A stretch of DNA of 64,000 nt from Oleiphilus messinensis. Lineage in GTDB: Bacteria > Pseudomonadota > Gammaproteobacteria > Pseudomonadales > Oleiphilaceae. The position numbers and the translations under genes were made by a program. The notes below the pieces were generated by a model. That model ran no database searches. It worked only from the letters and a program-made list of their open reading frames with translations, and was not told where the DNA came from. Below are positions 1 through 10,465 of the stretch, piece by piece (the stretch's first letter is position 1; each line of letters starts with the position of its first letter). The stretch is taken from contig NZ_CP021425.1 in assembly GCF_002162375.1 (NCBI RefSeq), positions 4,853,001 to 4,917,000 of the forward strand, in the 5' to 3' direction.

Positions 1-76
1 CATAATAACCTTTAGCTTGTTTCAGTACTTTTTTGTGTCTACGACGTGCGTTTACACCACGTTTTACGCGAGGCAT
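1..76 (-). CDS. rplT: 50S ribosomal protein L20 (5' end only)
   Basis: The first 25 codons of L20 run off the left edge of the window. The reading begins MPRVKRGVNARRRHKKVLKQ, the highly conserved basic N-terminus of L20, which binds 23S rRNA early in 50S assembly. The start ATG (complement of 74-76) follows an AGAAGGA ribosome binding site. It is the last gene of the thrS-infC-rpmI-rplT block. In E. coli L20 represses rpmI-rplT translation; no L20-binding structure could be confirmed here. Confidence 0.97.
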   Translation of the reverse strand, partial: MPRVKRGVNARRRHKKVLKQAKGYY

Positions 77-155
77 AGTTTAATCCTTCTGACTTTACAT
101 TTTAACTAGAATAAGACGTTTTAACTGGCTTGATTAAATAAGAACTGTTCAGGTC

Positions 156-347
156 TTATTTAGCCAACATACGATCGATCAGTGGCACGTCTGCTGCAGC
201 AACTTGCTTGCAACCACGCAACTGACGCTTACGCTTGGTCGACTTCTTGGTCAAAATGTGACTGGTGAAGGATTGCTTGTGCTTAAAACCATTCGCTGTT
301 TTCTTAAAGCGTTTGGCTGCACCGCTTTTGGTTTTCATCTTAGGCAT
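156..347 (-). CDS. rpmI: 50S ribosomal protein L35
   Basis: A 63-residue, lysine/arginine-rich protein starting [20 protein letters not shown], typical in sequence and length (64-65 aa) for L35, a component of the large ribosomal subunit. An upstream in-frame ATG would add seven residues, but the ATG at 347 has the GGAG site at proper distance and the conserved MPKMKT start, so it is chosen. It lies between infC and rplT in the usual order; the 115-nt infC-rpmI gap is the region that carries L20-responsive control in E. coli. Confidence 0.97.
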   Translation of the reverse strand: MPKMKTKSGAAKRFKKTANGFKHKQSFTSHILTKKSTKRKRQLRGCKQVAAADVPLIDRMLAK

Positions 348-462
348 TGTATAAAACTCCGCATTCAATCATTTTTTAAATTCAACGTTTATTCAAGACA
401 AAACAGCCCGCCGGAGGACAACAGCAGCTGTCTTCCTAACAGGCTTGTTTGACTTGCAAACG

Positions 463-999
463 CTACTTTTTCTTTTTGGGGGCGATGACCATCATCATTT
501 GCCGACCTTCCATTTTCGGCCGTTGTTCGACTACACCGTACTCAACCAAATCCTGTTCGATTCGTTCGAGCAGCTGCATGCCGATCTCCTGATGAGCCAT
601 CTCGCGGCCGCGGTAACGTAACGTCACTTTAGCTTTGTCCCCGTGCTCAAGGAAACGTATCAGGTTGCGTAGTTTTACCTGATAATCCCCTTCTTCCGTC
701 CCTGGTCGTAACTTGATTTCTTTTACTTGAGACTGTTTCTGTTTCTTTTTGGCAGCAGCTTTTTGCTTTTTCTCTTCAAAAATCTTCTTGCCATAATCCA
801 TTATTTTGCACACAACCGGATCGGAATCGGCAATCTGGACCAAGTCTAGCCCTTCGCTTGAGGCTGCATCCAAGGCTTCTTGTAGCGGAACGATGCCCAC
901 TTGGCTTCCGTCGCTACCTATCAACCTGACTTCAGTAGCTTGAATATTATCGTTTATCGTTGCTTTAGGCGACCGGCCTGTCTGGTTATTGCGCTTAAT
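463..999 (-). CDS. infC: Translation initiation factor IF-3, AUU start
   Basis: 178-residue IF-3 (usual length about 180), which binds the 30S subunit and proofreads initiation codons. The N-terminal domain, lysine-rich linker (about residues 75-95) and C-terminal domain are all present. The start is the rare codon ATT (complement of 997-999), read [19 protein letters not shown], with a GGAGAG site six bases upstream; starting at the internal TTG would remove the conserved first 25 residues. The AUU start is the known basis of IF-3 autoregulation in enterobacteria. The gap to the thrS stop is only 2 nt, so the genes are co-transcribed and probably translationally coupled. Confidence 0.96.
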   Translation of the reverse strand: MKRNNQTGRSPKATINDNIQATEVRLIGSDGSQVGIVPLQEALDAASSEGLDLVQIADSDPVVCKIMDYGKKIFEEKKQKAAAKKKQKQSQVKEIKLRPGTEEGDYQVKLRNLIRFLEHGDKAKVTLRYRGREMAHQEIGMQLLERIEQDLVEYGVVEQRPKMEGRQMMMVIAPKKKK

Positions 1000-1001
1000 C
1001 G

Positions 1002-2927
1002 TTAACTCTCCGATTGGGTGCGGCCTTTTCTGTTCATTTCAGCAGCAAGAAGTGCTTGCACTTCTTCTATTGTCATGGAGCCCAAGTCCTCTCCGTGACG
1101 TGTACGAACGGCCACAGTATTATTTTCCATCTCCTTATCACCGACAACGAGTAAATAAGGAACCTTGTTTATTGTGTGCTCGCGAATTTTAAATCCGATC
1201 TTCTCGTTTCTCAAGTCCGCGATGGCCCGATATCCCATATTTAGCAAATTTTCTGTCATTTTTTGACAATAATCAGCTTGTTTATCGGTGATATTGAGTA
1301 TAGCAAGTTGTTTAGGTGCTAGCCAAAACGGAAATGCACCTTCGTATTGTTCGATCAAAATTCCAATGAATCGCTCAAATGACCCCAAAACCGCCCGGTG
1401 TAACATTACTGGGATTTGGCGACTTTGGTCATCAGAAACAAATTGAGCACCGAGCCTTCCCGGCATTGAAAAATCGACCTGAATCGTACCACACTGCCAG
1501 ACTCGACCTATGCAATCTTTCAACGAAAACTCAATTTTTGGACCATAGAATGCACCTTCCCCAGGAAGAAGCTCCCAGGCCAGACCTTTTGCATTCAAAG
1601 CTTCTTCCAGCGCCGCTTCGGAACGATCCCAAATTTCATCACTACCGACTCGCTTTTCGGGTCGAGTTGATAGTTTAAGCTGCACTTCCTCGAACCCGAA
1701 GTCTTTATATACTTCAAATAGCAAATCAATAAAGCGAGACACCTCGTCTTGCATCTGCGCTTCTGTACAGAAAATATGGGCATCATCCTGGGTAAAATTT
1801 CGAACCCGCATCAAACCATGTAATGTGCCTGATGGCTCATTACGGTGACAGGAACCAAACTCAGCCAAACGCAAGGGAAGATCCTTGTGACTTTTCAATC
1901 CCTGATTGAATATTTGCACATGGCAAGGACAATTCATGGGTTTGACGGCGTAATCACGGTTTTCAGAATGGGTGGTAAACATCATTTCACTGAATTTATC
2001 CCAATGACCTGACTTTTCCCACAAAGTACGATCTACTACCTGAGGCGTATGCACTTCTTGATAACCATTACGGTTCAGAATATTACGCATATAGTTCTCA
2101 AGTACTTTGTATATCGTCCAGCCATCTGGATGCCAGAACACCATCCCCGGCGCTTCTTCCTGGGTGTGGAATAAATTCAGCTTCTTGGCAATTTTACGGT
2201 GATCACGCTTTTCAGCCTCTTCCAGGCGATGGATATACGCTTTCAACTCTTTTTTGTTGGTCCAGGCGGTACCATATACGCGCTGCAGCATCTCGTTATT
2301 CGAGTCACCACGCCAGTAAGCCCCTGCAACCTTCATTAACTTGAATGCTTTTAACTTACCGGTACTGGGTACGTGAGGGCCTCGACACAGATCCATCCAG
2401 GAGCCCTGACGATAGACCGAAATTTCCTCGCCTTCCGGTAGATCCTGAATGATTTCAACTTTGTACTTTTCACCCATTTTACCGAACGTATCTATGGCCT
2501 CTTCTCGAGTCATCAAGACACGTTCAACAGGTAGGTCACTTGCTGCGAGCTCTGCCATCTTGCCTTGAATTTTCTCCAGATCATCTGGAGTGAACGCACG
2601 TTCGAAGGCAAAATCGTAGTAGAAACCATCCTCAATAACCGGCCCAATGGTTACTTGCGCCTCAGGGAAAATTTCCTGCGTAGCCATCGCCAGCAAATGC
2701 GCCGTAGAGTGTCTGATAACTTCCAAACCCTCTTCGTCGCGCTCGGTAATAATCGCTAACTGCGCATCATGGGAAATTGTGTATGATGTATCAACCAATT
2801 TACCGTCAACTCGACCGGCCAATGCGGCTTTGGCAAGGCCTGGACCGATATCATTTGCAACATCGTGAACGGTTACGGAATTTTCGAATTGTCGTTGGCT
2901 GCCATCAGGCAAAGTAACTACAGGCAT
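1002..2927 (-). CDS. thrS: Threonine--tRNA ligase
   Basis: 641 residues, the full length of bacterial ThrRS. Order of domains: N-terminal TGS domain (about 1-62), editing (SAD) domain with the HxxxH pair His73/His77 in [10 protein letters not shown], class II catalytic core with motif 2 around HRNEPSG, zinc-site Cys in MNCPCHV and His in the DDAHIF and VMLHRA stretches, motif 3 in [12 protein letters not shown], and the anticodon-binding C-terminus. It charges tRNA-Thr in the cytosol. The ATG has an AGAGGACA site upstream. It heads the thrS-infC-rpmI-rplT unit. Confidence 0.98.
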   Translation of the reverse strand: MPVVTLPDGSQRQFENSVTVHDVANDIGPGLAKAALAGRVDGKLVDTSYTISHDAQLAIITERDEEGLEVIRHSTAHLLAMATQEIFPEAQVTIGPVIEDGFYYDFAFERAFTPDDLEKIQGKMAELAASDLPVERVLMTREEAIDTFGKMGEKYKVEIIQDLPEGEEISVYRQGSWMDLCRGPHVPSTGKLKAFKLMKVAGAYWRGDSNNEMLQRVYGTAWTNKKELKAYIHRLEEAEKRDHRKIAKKLNLFHTQEEAPGMVFWHPDGWTIYKVLENYMRNILNRNGYQEVHTPQVVDRTLWEKSGHWDKFSEMMFTTHSENRDYAVKPMNCPCHVQIFNQGLKSHKDLPLRLAEFGSCHRNEPSGTLHGLMRVRNFTQDDAHIFCTEAQMQDEVSRFIDLLFEVYKDFGFEEVQLKLSTRPEKRVGSDEIWDRSEAALEEALNAKGLAWELLPGEGAFYGPKIEFSLKDCIGRVWQCGTIQVDFSMPGRLGAQFVSDDQSRQIPVMLHRAVLGSFERFIGILIEQYEGAFPFWLAPKQLAILNITDKQADYCQKMTENLLNMGYRAIADLRNEKIGFKIREHTINKVPYLLVVGDKEMENNTVAVRTRHGEDLGSMTIEEVQALLAAEMNRKGRTQSES

Positions 2928-3162
2928 CAGAATGTCCTCTGTTATTCAGTGGTGATCCCTACGAAAGATCACATGATCCATATTGATAAAGGACGGCGAT
3001 TCTACCAAGTTCCTGATTTCATTTCTATGACATTTCAAAGGGCTTGCTGAATTAACAGACATTAGTCACTATACTGCCTTTCTTGACGCGCAACAAATCA
3101 CTCTTATAGCCTGACTTCTTTAGCAAACCAGGCATTCTAAAAAGGACAACAACAACGATAAA

Positions 3163-3906
3163 ATGAAAACTATCGCATTCTATAATTTAAAAGGTGGTGT
3201 CGGAAAAACCGCAGCAGCGGTCAATATTGCTTACTTGTCTGCCCAGTCGGGCCTGAAAACACTACTGTGGGACTTGGATCCCCAGGGCTCAACCAGCTGG
3301 TATTTTGAACACAAACCCCGTTCGAGCTTCAAGTTTTCGAAACTGGTACAGAAAAAAAGCCCGGTTGGAAAAATAATTGAACACACCTCCATCGACAAAC
3401 TCGATATCATTCCGGCTGATTTATCGATCCGTCACGCGGATGTGCACTTACAGCGACACGGTGAAGATAAAACGGTAAGTGACTGGTTAAAACCGCTCTC
3501 GGAAGAATATGCAATGGTTGTCATTGATTGCGCCCCCAATATTTCACGACTTTCAGAGAGTATTTTTGACGCTGTGGATGCGATGTATATTCCGCTCATC
3601 CCCACCCACCTTTCAATGCAAACATTTGAGAAAATCATCGAGTTTTTCAAAGATCACGACATGAAGCAGAAAAAACTGCGCCCATTTTTCTCAATGGTTG
3701 ACCGTCGTAAGTCTTTACACCGTGAATTTTGCCAGAACCCTCCCGTGAAGCTTAAAAAAGTGCTGAGCGGATATATCCCCTACGCAGCGGATATCGAGAG
3801 AATGGGAACCGCGAAAGCCCCCATTGGTGCATTTGCACCGCGTTCCGTCGGCGCAATTGCATACAATGAAATGTGGCGAGAGATAAAAGGACAACTGAAA
3901 CTCTAG
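3163..3906 (+). CDS. ParA-family ATPase, orphan
   Basis: 247-residue MinD/ParA-type P-loop ATPase. The deviant Walker A motif LKGGVGKT (Lys10 and Lys15) is near the N-terminus, followed by the switch/Walker B-like LLWDLDPQGS and VVIDCAPN. Family members dimerise on ATP, bind DNA or membranes and position plasmids, chromosomes or protein clusters. No ParB, parS-like repeat or cargo gene lies beside it: it is divergent from thrS and convergent with the TRAP transporter. AAGGA lies somewhat far upstream of the ATG. Its cargo cannot be inferred. Confidence 0.85.
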   Translation: MKTIAFYNLKGGVGKTAAAVNIAYLSAQSGLKTLLWDLDPQGSTSWYFEHKPRSSFKFSKLVQKKSPVGKIIEHTSIDKLDIIPADLSIRHADVHLQRHGEDKTVSDWLKPLSEEYAMVVIDCAPNISRLSESIFDAVDAMYIPLIPTHLSMQTFEKIIEFFKDHDMKQKKLRPFFSMVDRRKSLHREFCQNPPVKLKKVLSGYIPYAADIERMGTAKAPIGAFAPRSVGAIAYNEMWREIKGQLKL

Positions 3907-3997
3907 TTCGCCCTGGCCCGAATAGCTCCGAATTCATTTCTCCCACCAGCGTCCCGGAACAGATCCGGGCATGCAGGTGGGGATTTATCCAAGCACA

Positions 3998-6580
3998 TCA
4001 GGCTTCAGAGGGAGTAAGCTTTTCTTCAGCCTGACCTCGACGTCGATGGAAATACCCGAGAACAAATAAAAATAACAGCGCAGGAATATACATCAATTCT
4101 TTTGGCGGCCGACTCAATTGTTGCTGTAGACTTTTAATTTGCCAGTCAAAATCGATGCGAGCCTTCTCCGCTTCACTACCAAAAACCAGATTATCAACAA
4201 AAACACCCTGATCCTCGAAGCGCAGTTCCAAGCCCGCATGATACAGTCGCTCCGCCGCATCCCCATCGTCACCGACAGGTAAAATTACGTGCTTGACCAC
4301 ATGCTTGCCGACCAGTGTTTCACCCTCAACAATCATCGTTAGCTTGCTCTGGTCAGGTAACTCATCTATAACATTGAAGATCTCGGAAGCGGGTACATTT
4401 TTAAATGGCGGATAAATTTCATCCCACCAAAAGCCAGGGCGGAAGAACGTAAACGCGATCAATAGCAGTGCAATCAATTCCCACCACCTGGTTTTATACA
4501 TCCAGTAACCTTGGGTCGCAGCAGCAAACACGAGCATCCCCGAAATGGCTCCAAACACAGTCACAATCAACTCAAGGACACTATCAATACCGATCAACAG
4601 TAATTGAGTGTTGAAAATGAACATAAAAGGTAGCACGGCAGTACGGATATCATAGGTGAAACCTTGCACCCCGGTCCGTATCGGGTCCGCTCCCGATATC
4701 GCAGCGGCAGCGTAGGCGGCAAGCCCGACCGGTGGCGTATCATCCGCCAGAATACCAAAATAGAAAACAAACAAGTGCACTGCTATCAAGGGAACAATAA
4801 GCCCGTGCTGCGCACCAAGGGTAACGATCACAGGTGCCATCAACGTTGAGACAACAATATAGTTTGCCGTTGTCGGTAACCCCATCCCCAGAATCAAACT
4901 GATGCCTGCGGTGAAGATGAGCATCAACATCATGTTTCCGCCGGAGATGAACTCGACAAACTCAGTCATCACAAGGCCAATCCCGGTGAGTGTAACCGTA
5001 CCAACCACGATACCCGCTGTCGCTGTTGCAACACCGATTCCAATCATGTTTTGAGCACCTGATACCAGTGCATGAAAACAGTCCCCAAAACCTTCACGAA
5101 CACGTTCGGCAAGGTTCAATTCACCTCGAAACAGAGCAAACAGGGGGCGCTGTGTGAGGACAATGAAAATCATGCAAATGGTTGCCCAAAAGGCAGATAA
5201 TGCCGGCGAAAGCTGCTCAACCGCCAACATCCAGACAAGCACAACCACTGGCAGCAGAAAGTGCAACCCGGCTTTTACCGTGGGCCCGACCTCCGGCAAG
5301 GATGTGACCTCCTCGTCAGGATCATCCACTTCCAGATCAGGATAGCTGGATGCCAATTTGACCAGCCCGATATAGGCCACCAGAAACGCCGTACTTGCAG
5401 CCAGCCAGGTAAAATCACCCGCGACCGTCTTAATCCAGCCGAAACCATAATAGACAATTGCGGTCAGCAGCATCATCCCGATGAATACAGTACTAAATGA
5501 CAAAAGACGCTGAGCAGCAGTAGGACGATTCTTACGCTGTATCCCCTTCATTTTAAGTTTCAATGCTTCCAGATGAACGATATAAACCAACGCCACATAA
5601 GAAATTAACGCTGGTAGAATCGCATGCTTGATAACCTCGAGATAGGAAATACCTACATATTCGACCATCAGGAACGCTGCCGCCCCCATGATCGGTGGAG
5701 TAAGTTGTCCATTGGTTGATGCTGCAACTTCAACGGCGCCGGCCTTGGTTGCCGGAAAGCCGACTCGCTTCATCAAGGGGATTGTGAACGTTCCTGTGGT
5801 AACGACATTGGCAATTGAAGAACCGGAGATCAAACCACTTAACCCCGAAGACACGACCGCCGCCTTGGCCGGCCCTCCACGCATATGACCCAGTAACGAA
5901 AATGCAACCTTTATAAAATAATTTCCAGCCCCTGCTTTTTCAAGCAAGGCACCAAACAGAACAAACAGAAAAACAAAACTGGTGGATACCCCGAGGGCGA
6001 TCCCGAACACCCCCTCTGTCGATAACCATTGGTGTGACATTGCCTTGGATAAACTTGCACCCTTGTGTGCAATGACTTCCGGCATATGCGGCCCTGCAAA
6101 GGTGTACACCAAAAAAACCAGGGCTACAATCATCAACGGTAACCCCAAAGCCCGACGTGTCGCTTCAAGCAACAACACCATTCCGATTACGGCTACAACC
6201 ACATCCTGGGTAATCGGCGCACCGGCTCGCGTAGCCAGATCATCCTTGAAGACAAGGAGATACATCGCACTCGCAGCAGCAAGTAATGCCAAGCCCCAAT
6301 CATAGAACGGGATGGCTTTTCCCCGTTGGCTTTTCAGCATGGGGAAAGCAGAGAAGGCAAGAAAAACAGCGAATCCTAAATGAACTGTTTTGGCTTCGTC
6401 CTCGGTAAACACACCGAAGTTAAAGCTGAAAGGTAAGGGAGATGCAATCCAGAGTTGGAAGAGAGACCAGCACAACGGGACGATAATCAGTATCGTTGCA
6501 GCAATACCGGAAACACCACGCCCTCCAGTCTCCGAGTCGAGTAATTCTTTAATTTTTTCATCGTCTTGGCGTTCAGACAT
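3998..6580 (-). CDS. TRAP transporter, fused 4TM/12TM permease (TAXI type)
   Basis: 860-residue, strongly hydrophobic inner-membrane protein. It fuses the small (DctQ-like, N-terminal) and large (DctM-like) TRAP permease subunits, as is usual in TAXI-type TRAP systems, with conserved glycine-rich stretches such as GLISGSSIANVVTTGTF and LGMGLPTTANYIV. The C-terminal approx. 170 residues form the soluble extension (DUF3394-like) seen in this family, ending in a last membrane helix and HRRRG. It would work with the binding protein just upstream, using a sodium or proton gradient. Substrate is unknown. AAAGGTAAAGGA precedes the ATG directly. Confidence 0.92.
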   Translation of the reverse strand: MSERQDDEKIKELLDSETGGRGVSGIAATILIIVPLCWSLFQLWIASPLPFSFNFGVFTEDEAKTVHLGFAVFLAFSAFPMLKSQRGKAIPFYDWGLALLAAASAMYLLVFKDDLATRAGAPITQDVVVAVIGMVLLLEATRRALGLPLMIVALVFLVYTFAGPHMPEVIAHKGASLSKAMSHQWLSTEGVFGIALGVSTSFVFLFVLFGALLEKAGAGNYFIKVAFSLLGHMRGGPAKAAVVSSGLSGLISGSSIANVVTTGTFTIPLMKRVGFPATKAGAVEVAASTNGQLTPPIMGAAAFLMVEYVGISYLEVIKHAILPALISYVALVYIVHLEALKLKMKGIQRKNRPTAAQRLLSFSTVFIGMMLLTAIVYYGFGWIKTVAGDFTWLAASTAFLVAYIGLVKLASSYPDLEVDDPDEEVTSLPEVGPTVKAGLHFLLPVVVLVWMLAVEQLSPALSAFWATICMIFIVLTQRPLFALFRGELNLAERVREGFGDCFHALVSGAQNMIGIGVATATAGIVVGTVTLTGIGLVMTEFVEFISGGNMMLMLIFTAGISLILGMGLPTTANYIVVSTLMAPVIVTLGAQHGLIVPLIAVHLFVFYFGILADDTPPVGLAAYAAAAISGADPIRTGVQGFTYDIRTAVLPFMFIFNTQLLLIGIDSVLELIVTVFGAISGMLVFAAATQGYWMYKTRWWELIALLLIAFTFFRPGFWWDEIYPPFKNVPASEIFNVIDELPDQSKLTMIVEGETLVGKHVVKHVILPVGDDGDAAERLYHAGLELRFEDQGVFVDNLVFGSEAEKARIDFDWQIKSLQQQLSRPPKELMYIPALLFLFVLGYFHRRRGQAEEKLTPSEA

Positions 6581-6643
6581 TCCTTTACCTTTCTACTCTA
6601 GTTTCGATTAAACGAGCCGGGGCCCACTGAACCGGGCTAACCG

Positions 6644-6672
6644 AAAACGGGCTTGGATTAAAATCCCGCCCG
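6644..6672 (-). terminator. Intercistronic hairpin between TAXI binding protein and permease
   Basis: On the minus strand a CGGGC...GCCCG outer stem (6668-6672 with 6648-6652) encloses a GGATT/AATCC inner stem and is followed by four T. This resembles a weak terminator or attenuating/3'-protecting hairpin, common where a binding protein must be made in excess over its permease. The U-run is short, so read-through is expected. Confidence 0.5.
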
Positions 6673-6694
6673 GCTAACCCAATTCAACCAAGCG

Positions 6695-7678
6695 TTACAT
6701 TAAACCCGCTTCTTTGTAGTACTTGGCTGCGCCTGGATGCAATGGTGCAGACAGGCCATCTTTGGTCATCGCTTTCTTATCCAGGTGCTCAAACGCTGGA
6801 TGTAAGCGCTGGAAGCTGTCAAAGTTTTCGAATACCGCTTTAACGACTTGATAAATGACATCTTCAGGTACGTCGGAAGAACTTACGAACGTTGCTCCCA
6901 CACCAAAAGTTTTCACGTCATTATCATTACCACGATACATCCCTCCAGGGATAGTTGCTGTGCGGTAGTAAGGATTATCTTTCACCAATTTCTCGGCGGC
7001 TTTACCGCTCACTTCCACGATGACACTATCACAGGATGTTGTTGCTTCCTTAATCGCGCCGGATGGGTGCCCTACGGTATAAACCATGGCGTCAATTTTG
7101 TTGTCGCACAACGCTTTCGACTGTTCTGATGCTTTAAGCTCCGATGCCAGTTTAAAGACAGAATTATCCCACCCCATTTCGCCCATCAGAACTTCAATCG
7201 TGCCACGCTGGCCAGACCCGGGATTACCGATATTGACGCGCTTACCTTTCAGTTGTTCAAACTTAGTTACACCGGAGTCTTTACGGGCAACGACGGTGAA
7301 CGGCTCAGGATGCAAGGAAAACACTGCTCGCAGTTTCTTGTTTGCACCCGCTTCCTCAAACTTGCTACTGCCATTATAGGCATGGTATTGCCAGTCAGAT
7401 TGAGCCACGCCCATATCCAACTCACCTTCTTTAATTGCATTGAGGTTATAAATTGACCCACCTGTACTCTCAACGGAACAGCGAATACCGTGCTCCTTTC
7501 GGGATTTATTTACAAGGCGACAAATCGCTCCCCCAGCAGGATAGTATACGCCGGTAACGCCCCCGGTTCCGATTGTGATAAAACGCTGTTCCTTGGGGGC
7601 AGCCTGCACACCAGCAGCACCGACCAGTGTGATCGACGTAGCCATGACGAATGACGCAATTTTCTTGGTTAGAGCCAT
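6695..7678 (-). CDS. TAXI-family TRAP transporter solute-binding protein
   Basis: 327 residues with a clear Sec signal peptide ([15 protein letters not shown]... cut near VQAA-PKEQ), so periplasmic. The mature start [20 protein letters not shown] is the family signature of TAXI binding proteins (TRAP-associated extracytoplasmic immunogenic). It captures a ligand and delivers it to the fused permease encoded 114 nt downstream. An AGGAAGGA site precedes the ATG. The ligand cannot be deduced; glutamate-, tricarboxylate- and sulfonate-type ligands have been reported or proposed for relatives. Confidence 0.92.
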   Translation of the reverse strand: MALTKKIASFVMATSITLVGAAGVQAAPKEQRFITIGTGGVTGVYYPAGGAICRLVNKSRKEHGIRCSVESTGGSIYNLNAIKEGELDMGVAQSDWQYHAYNGSSKFEEAGANKKLRAVFSLHPEPFTVVARKDSGVTKFEQLKGKRVNIGNPGSGQRGTIEVLMGEMGWDNSVFKLASELKASEQSKALCDNKIDAMVYTVGHPSGAIKEATTSCDSVIVEVSGKAAEKLVKDNPYYRTATIPGGMYRGNDNDVKTFGVGATFVSSSDVPEDVIYQVVKAVFENFDSFQRLHPAFEHLDKKAMTKDGLSAPLHPGAAKYYKEAGLM

Positions 7679-7979
7679 TTTAAGCTTCCTTCCTGACCTT
7701 TTGTTATGAATGGAAAATAGAAATTTTTATTACAGGTTCCCCCATAATCTAGTCCATTTAAGACGGTAAATAAAGGTGCAAATGTTTTGAACACTAAACT
7801 ATCGAGGTGTCGAGAGAGGTCTGAAGAGATACCGCCATCCATTCGAAGATTACTATGGCGAGCAACAAAAGAAAACCGGGAGAAATGCAGAAAAACGGAT
7901 TACCCTGCCCGGAACAGAAAGAATTCCGGGCAAGACAATATTAGCGATACAACTTATATCGGACTTATCAGTAGTGATG
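7679..7979. other. Intergenic region between RND gene and TAXI operon
   Basis: About 300 bp without a convincing gene. It should hold the minus-strand promoter of the TAXI operon (AT-rich stretch around 7720-7760) and the 3' end of the RND transcript. An open frame exists on the plus strand here but has no family resemblance and overlaps the RND gene. Confidence 0.5.
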
Positions 7980-10388
7980 TTAATTCAATGCGGCAGCCGC
8001 TGCAGCTTCAGCTTGCTTGGCCTTGGCAACCATCTTATCTGGCCGCAACAAGAAACGCGCCAGAGCGGGCAACAACCAGATAGAACCCACCATGTTCCAC
8101 AAAAACATGAAGAACAACAGAATCCCCATGTCCGCCTGAAACTTGATCGGCGAAAAGATCCAGGTACAAACACCAATCGCGAGCGTAATACCGGTAAAGC
8201 TAACCGCCTTGCCTGTTGTCCTCAATGTTTCAAAGTAGGCCTCTTGTAATGGTTTACCCTGCAGCAACATTTGCTCCAGGCGAGTATATATATAGATACC
8301 ATAATCCACACCAATACCCACCCCCAAGGCTATTACAGGCAAAGTGGCGACTTTGATCCCGATCCCCATTTTTGCCATTAACGCTTCACACAGAACAGAA
8401 GTTAACATCAAAGGTACGATAATACAGATGACAGCACGGAGAGACCTGAACGTTAGGAAACAAAGAACACTCACCACGGCATACACGAATATCAACATCA
8501 TGTCCTTCGCTTTCGAGATAACTTCATTGGTTGCAGATTCAATACCGGCATTACCAGCAGCCAACTTGAACTGGAAGTCATCACTTGGATTCTCGTCAGC
8601 AAAAGCTTGAACCTCTGCGACAACCCGCTGCAAGGTCTCTGCCTTATGATCTTCAAGATAGATGATCACTGGTGTCAGTGAGCAGTCGGTATTGATCAAG
8701 CCACTCGGTGCTCGCTGGATCGACGAATTGATAATGGTCTGATTACGTGAAAGCTCAAACCATTTCCAGTTTCCTTCATTCAATGCCTTGGTAACGATTT
8801 TTGATACCGTGACCAATGAAGCCGTATTCTGTACTCCTGGTGTATTTTGCATCCGCCATTGCAAGCGATCCATTGCATCCATTACTTTATAACTGGTGCA
8901 CTGCTCTGCGGGGGTTTCGACCATTACAACCAAAACATCCGAACTCGTACTGTAGTTGGAAATGATATATTCGTTATCCAGGTTATAAACTGAATCAGGT
9001 CGAAGCTCAGGTGCACCTTTATCCAGATCTCCTATCTTGAGATCTTTTTGATAGTAGGCTCCAAGAGCAAACCCCATCAGTGCAATAAGAACGGAAATCG
9101 GGGCAATCGTCGGGTGGGAAAAGTAAGACATTAACTTCCACTTTCGATCCGCTTTCTCACCGTGGTTTTGAACATGGTTAATACCTGAGCGACTGATGCC
9201 AACATACGACATAATAATCGGGTGCAATACCAGGTTGGTCACAATGATAATTGCCACCCCGACGCCAGCAGCAACCGCCAGGTCTTTTATGACGTCAATT
9301 TTGATGAAAAGAAGAGTTAAAAAGCCCATCGCATCACTGACAAGCGCAAGCATACCGGGAATGTACAGCGCCCTGAATGCCAAACGTGCGGAGGTCATTG
9401 CATCAAATCCTTTGGCACTCTCAACGGCCATCGCATTCACAACCTGAACCCCGTGACTGATTCCTATCGCGAATACCAGGAAGGGTACCAATACAGAATA
9501 AGGATCTAAACCAAATCCGAGTAATCGAAGTATCCCCATCTGCCAGATAACCGCAATGATCGAGGCAATAATAGGCACTAGCGTACTTTTGAAACAACGG
9601 GAATAAATGAGCAAGAAAACAAACGTTAATACGATTGTGATTGCAGCAAACATAGCAATCGACTGGATACCCGCAATCAAATCACCCACTTTTTTCGCGA
9701 AGCCAATGATATGAATCTTTACATTAGGGTTTTTTAGCTCGTACTTTTCGCGTATTTTCTTTTCCAGCTCTGGAGAAAATTCCTTGTACTGCAATTTTTC
9801 CCCGGTTTCCGGGTTAATTTCAGTCAAGGGTGCCAGAATAATCGTAGATCGAAAGTTATCGGCCACCAGTGACCCGACTTGCCCGGACTTCAGGATATTC
9901 TGACGTAGCTTCTCCAAACTGGATTTGCTGCCATCATACCCATTCGGAATCACCGGCCCCCCTTGAAAGCCTTCTTCAGTGACCTCAACCCAGCGCACAT
10001 TTGGCGTCCAGATGGATTTCAATCCAGCTCGATCAACGCCGGAAAGATAAAAAACTTCATCCGTAATCTCTTTAAGCGTATCCATATACTCTTTGGTAAA
10101 GATATCGCCTTCTCGAACGGCCACAGCGATTCGAACGGAGTTACCCAGGTTCTGCAAATCCTCTCGATTTCGGAGCATATTCTGAATAAAAGGATGCTCC
10201 AGAGGAATCAATCGCTCCAAACTGGCATCGGGTTGAATTTTAGATGCGTTATACCCTAAAAACAGGGTAAGCAAGAAAAACAGAACGAGTATGATAAATC
10301 GGTTGTTAAAAATCAGCCGCTCCAACAGTGGTTCGGCTTTTGGCGTTAGCAAATAGTGCTCGCCTTTGTCATGTTGCGGGTTTGACAT
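7980..10388 (-). CDS. RND-superfamily (MMPL/SSD-type) transporter
   Basis: 802-residue inner-membrane protein with the twofold RND layout: TM1 near residues 30-50, a large periplasmic loop, a TM2-6 bundle (about 230-420), then the second half with TM7 near 440, another periplasmic loop and TM8-12 (about 640-790). The motif ALGVGIGVDYGIYIY in the second half is typical of the sterol-sensing/MMPL branch (HAE3-like), which exports lipids or hydrophobic compounds rather than working with AcrA/TolC. AAGGGGAT precedes the ATG. It is 77 nt downstream of the YCF48 gene, probably the same operon; with DUF1329 this set recurs in Pseudomonas-like bacteria. Confidence 0.9.
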   Translation of the reverse strand: MSNPQHDKGEHYLLTPKAEPLLERLIFNNRFIILVLFFLLTLFLGYNASKIQPDASLERLIPLEHPFIQNMLRNREDLQNLGNSVRIAVAVREGDIFTKEYMDTLKEITDEVFYLSGVDRAGLKSIWTPNVRWVEVTEEGFQGGPVIPNGYDGSKSSLEKLRQNILKSGQVGSLVADNFRSTIILAPLTEINPETGEKLQYKEFSPELEKKIREKYELKNPNVKIHIIGFAKKVGDLIAGIQSIAMFAAITIVLTFVFLLIYSRCFKSTLVPIIASIIAVIWQMGILRLLGFGLDPYSVLVPFLVFAIGISHGVQVVNAMAVESAKGFDAMTSARLAFRALYIPGMLALVSDAMGFLTLLFIKIDVIKDLAVAAGVGVAIIIVTNLVLHPIIMSYVGISRSGINHVQNHGEKADRKWKLMSYFSHPTIAPISVLIALMGFALGAYYQKDLKIGDLDKGAPELRPDSVYNLDNEYIISNYSTSSDVLVVMVETPAEQCTSYKVMDAMDRLQWRMQNTPGVQNTASLVTVSKIVTKALNEGNWKWFELSRNQTIINSSIQRAPSGLINTDCSLTPVIIYLEDHKAETLQRVVAEVQAFADENPSDDFQFKLAAGNAGIESATNEVISKAKDMMLIFVYAVVSVLCFLTFRSLRAVICIIVPLMLTSVLCEALMAKMGIGIKVATLPVIALGVGIGVDYGIYIYTRLEQMLLQGKPLQEAYFETLRTTGKAVSFTGITLAIGVCTWIFSPIKFQADMGILLFFMFLWNMVGSIWLLPALARFLLRPDKMVAKAKQAEAAAAAALN

Positions 10389-10465
10389 GCAAGAATCCCC
10401 TTAAAAATGCTGTAAATTGACTGAAATTTTACGGCCTCGGCTTTGAGGCAGGGCAAGTGGTGGAA

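Noticed and set aside
7787-8249. Plus-strand open frames upstream of and overlapping the RND gene end
   Set aside because: No resemblance to any family and antisense to the RND coding region.
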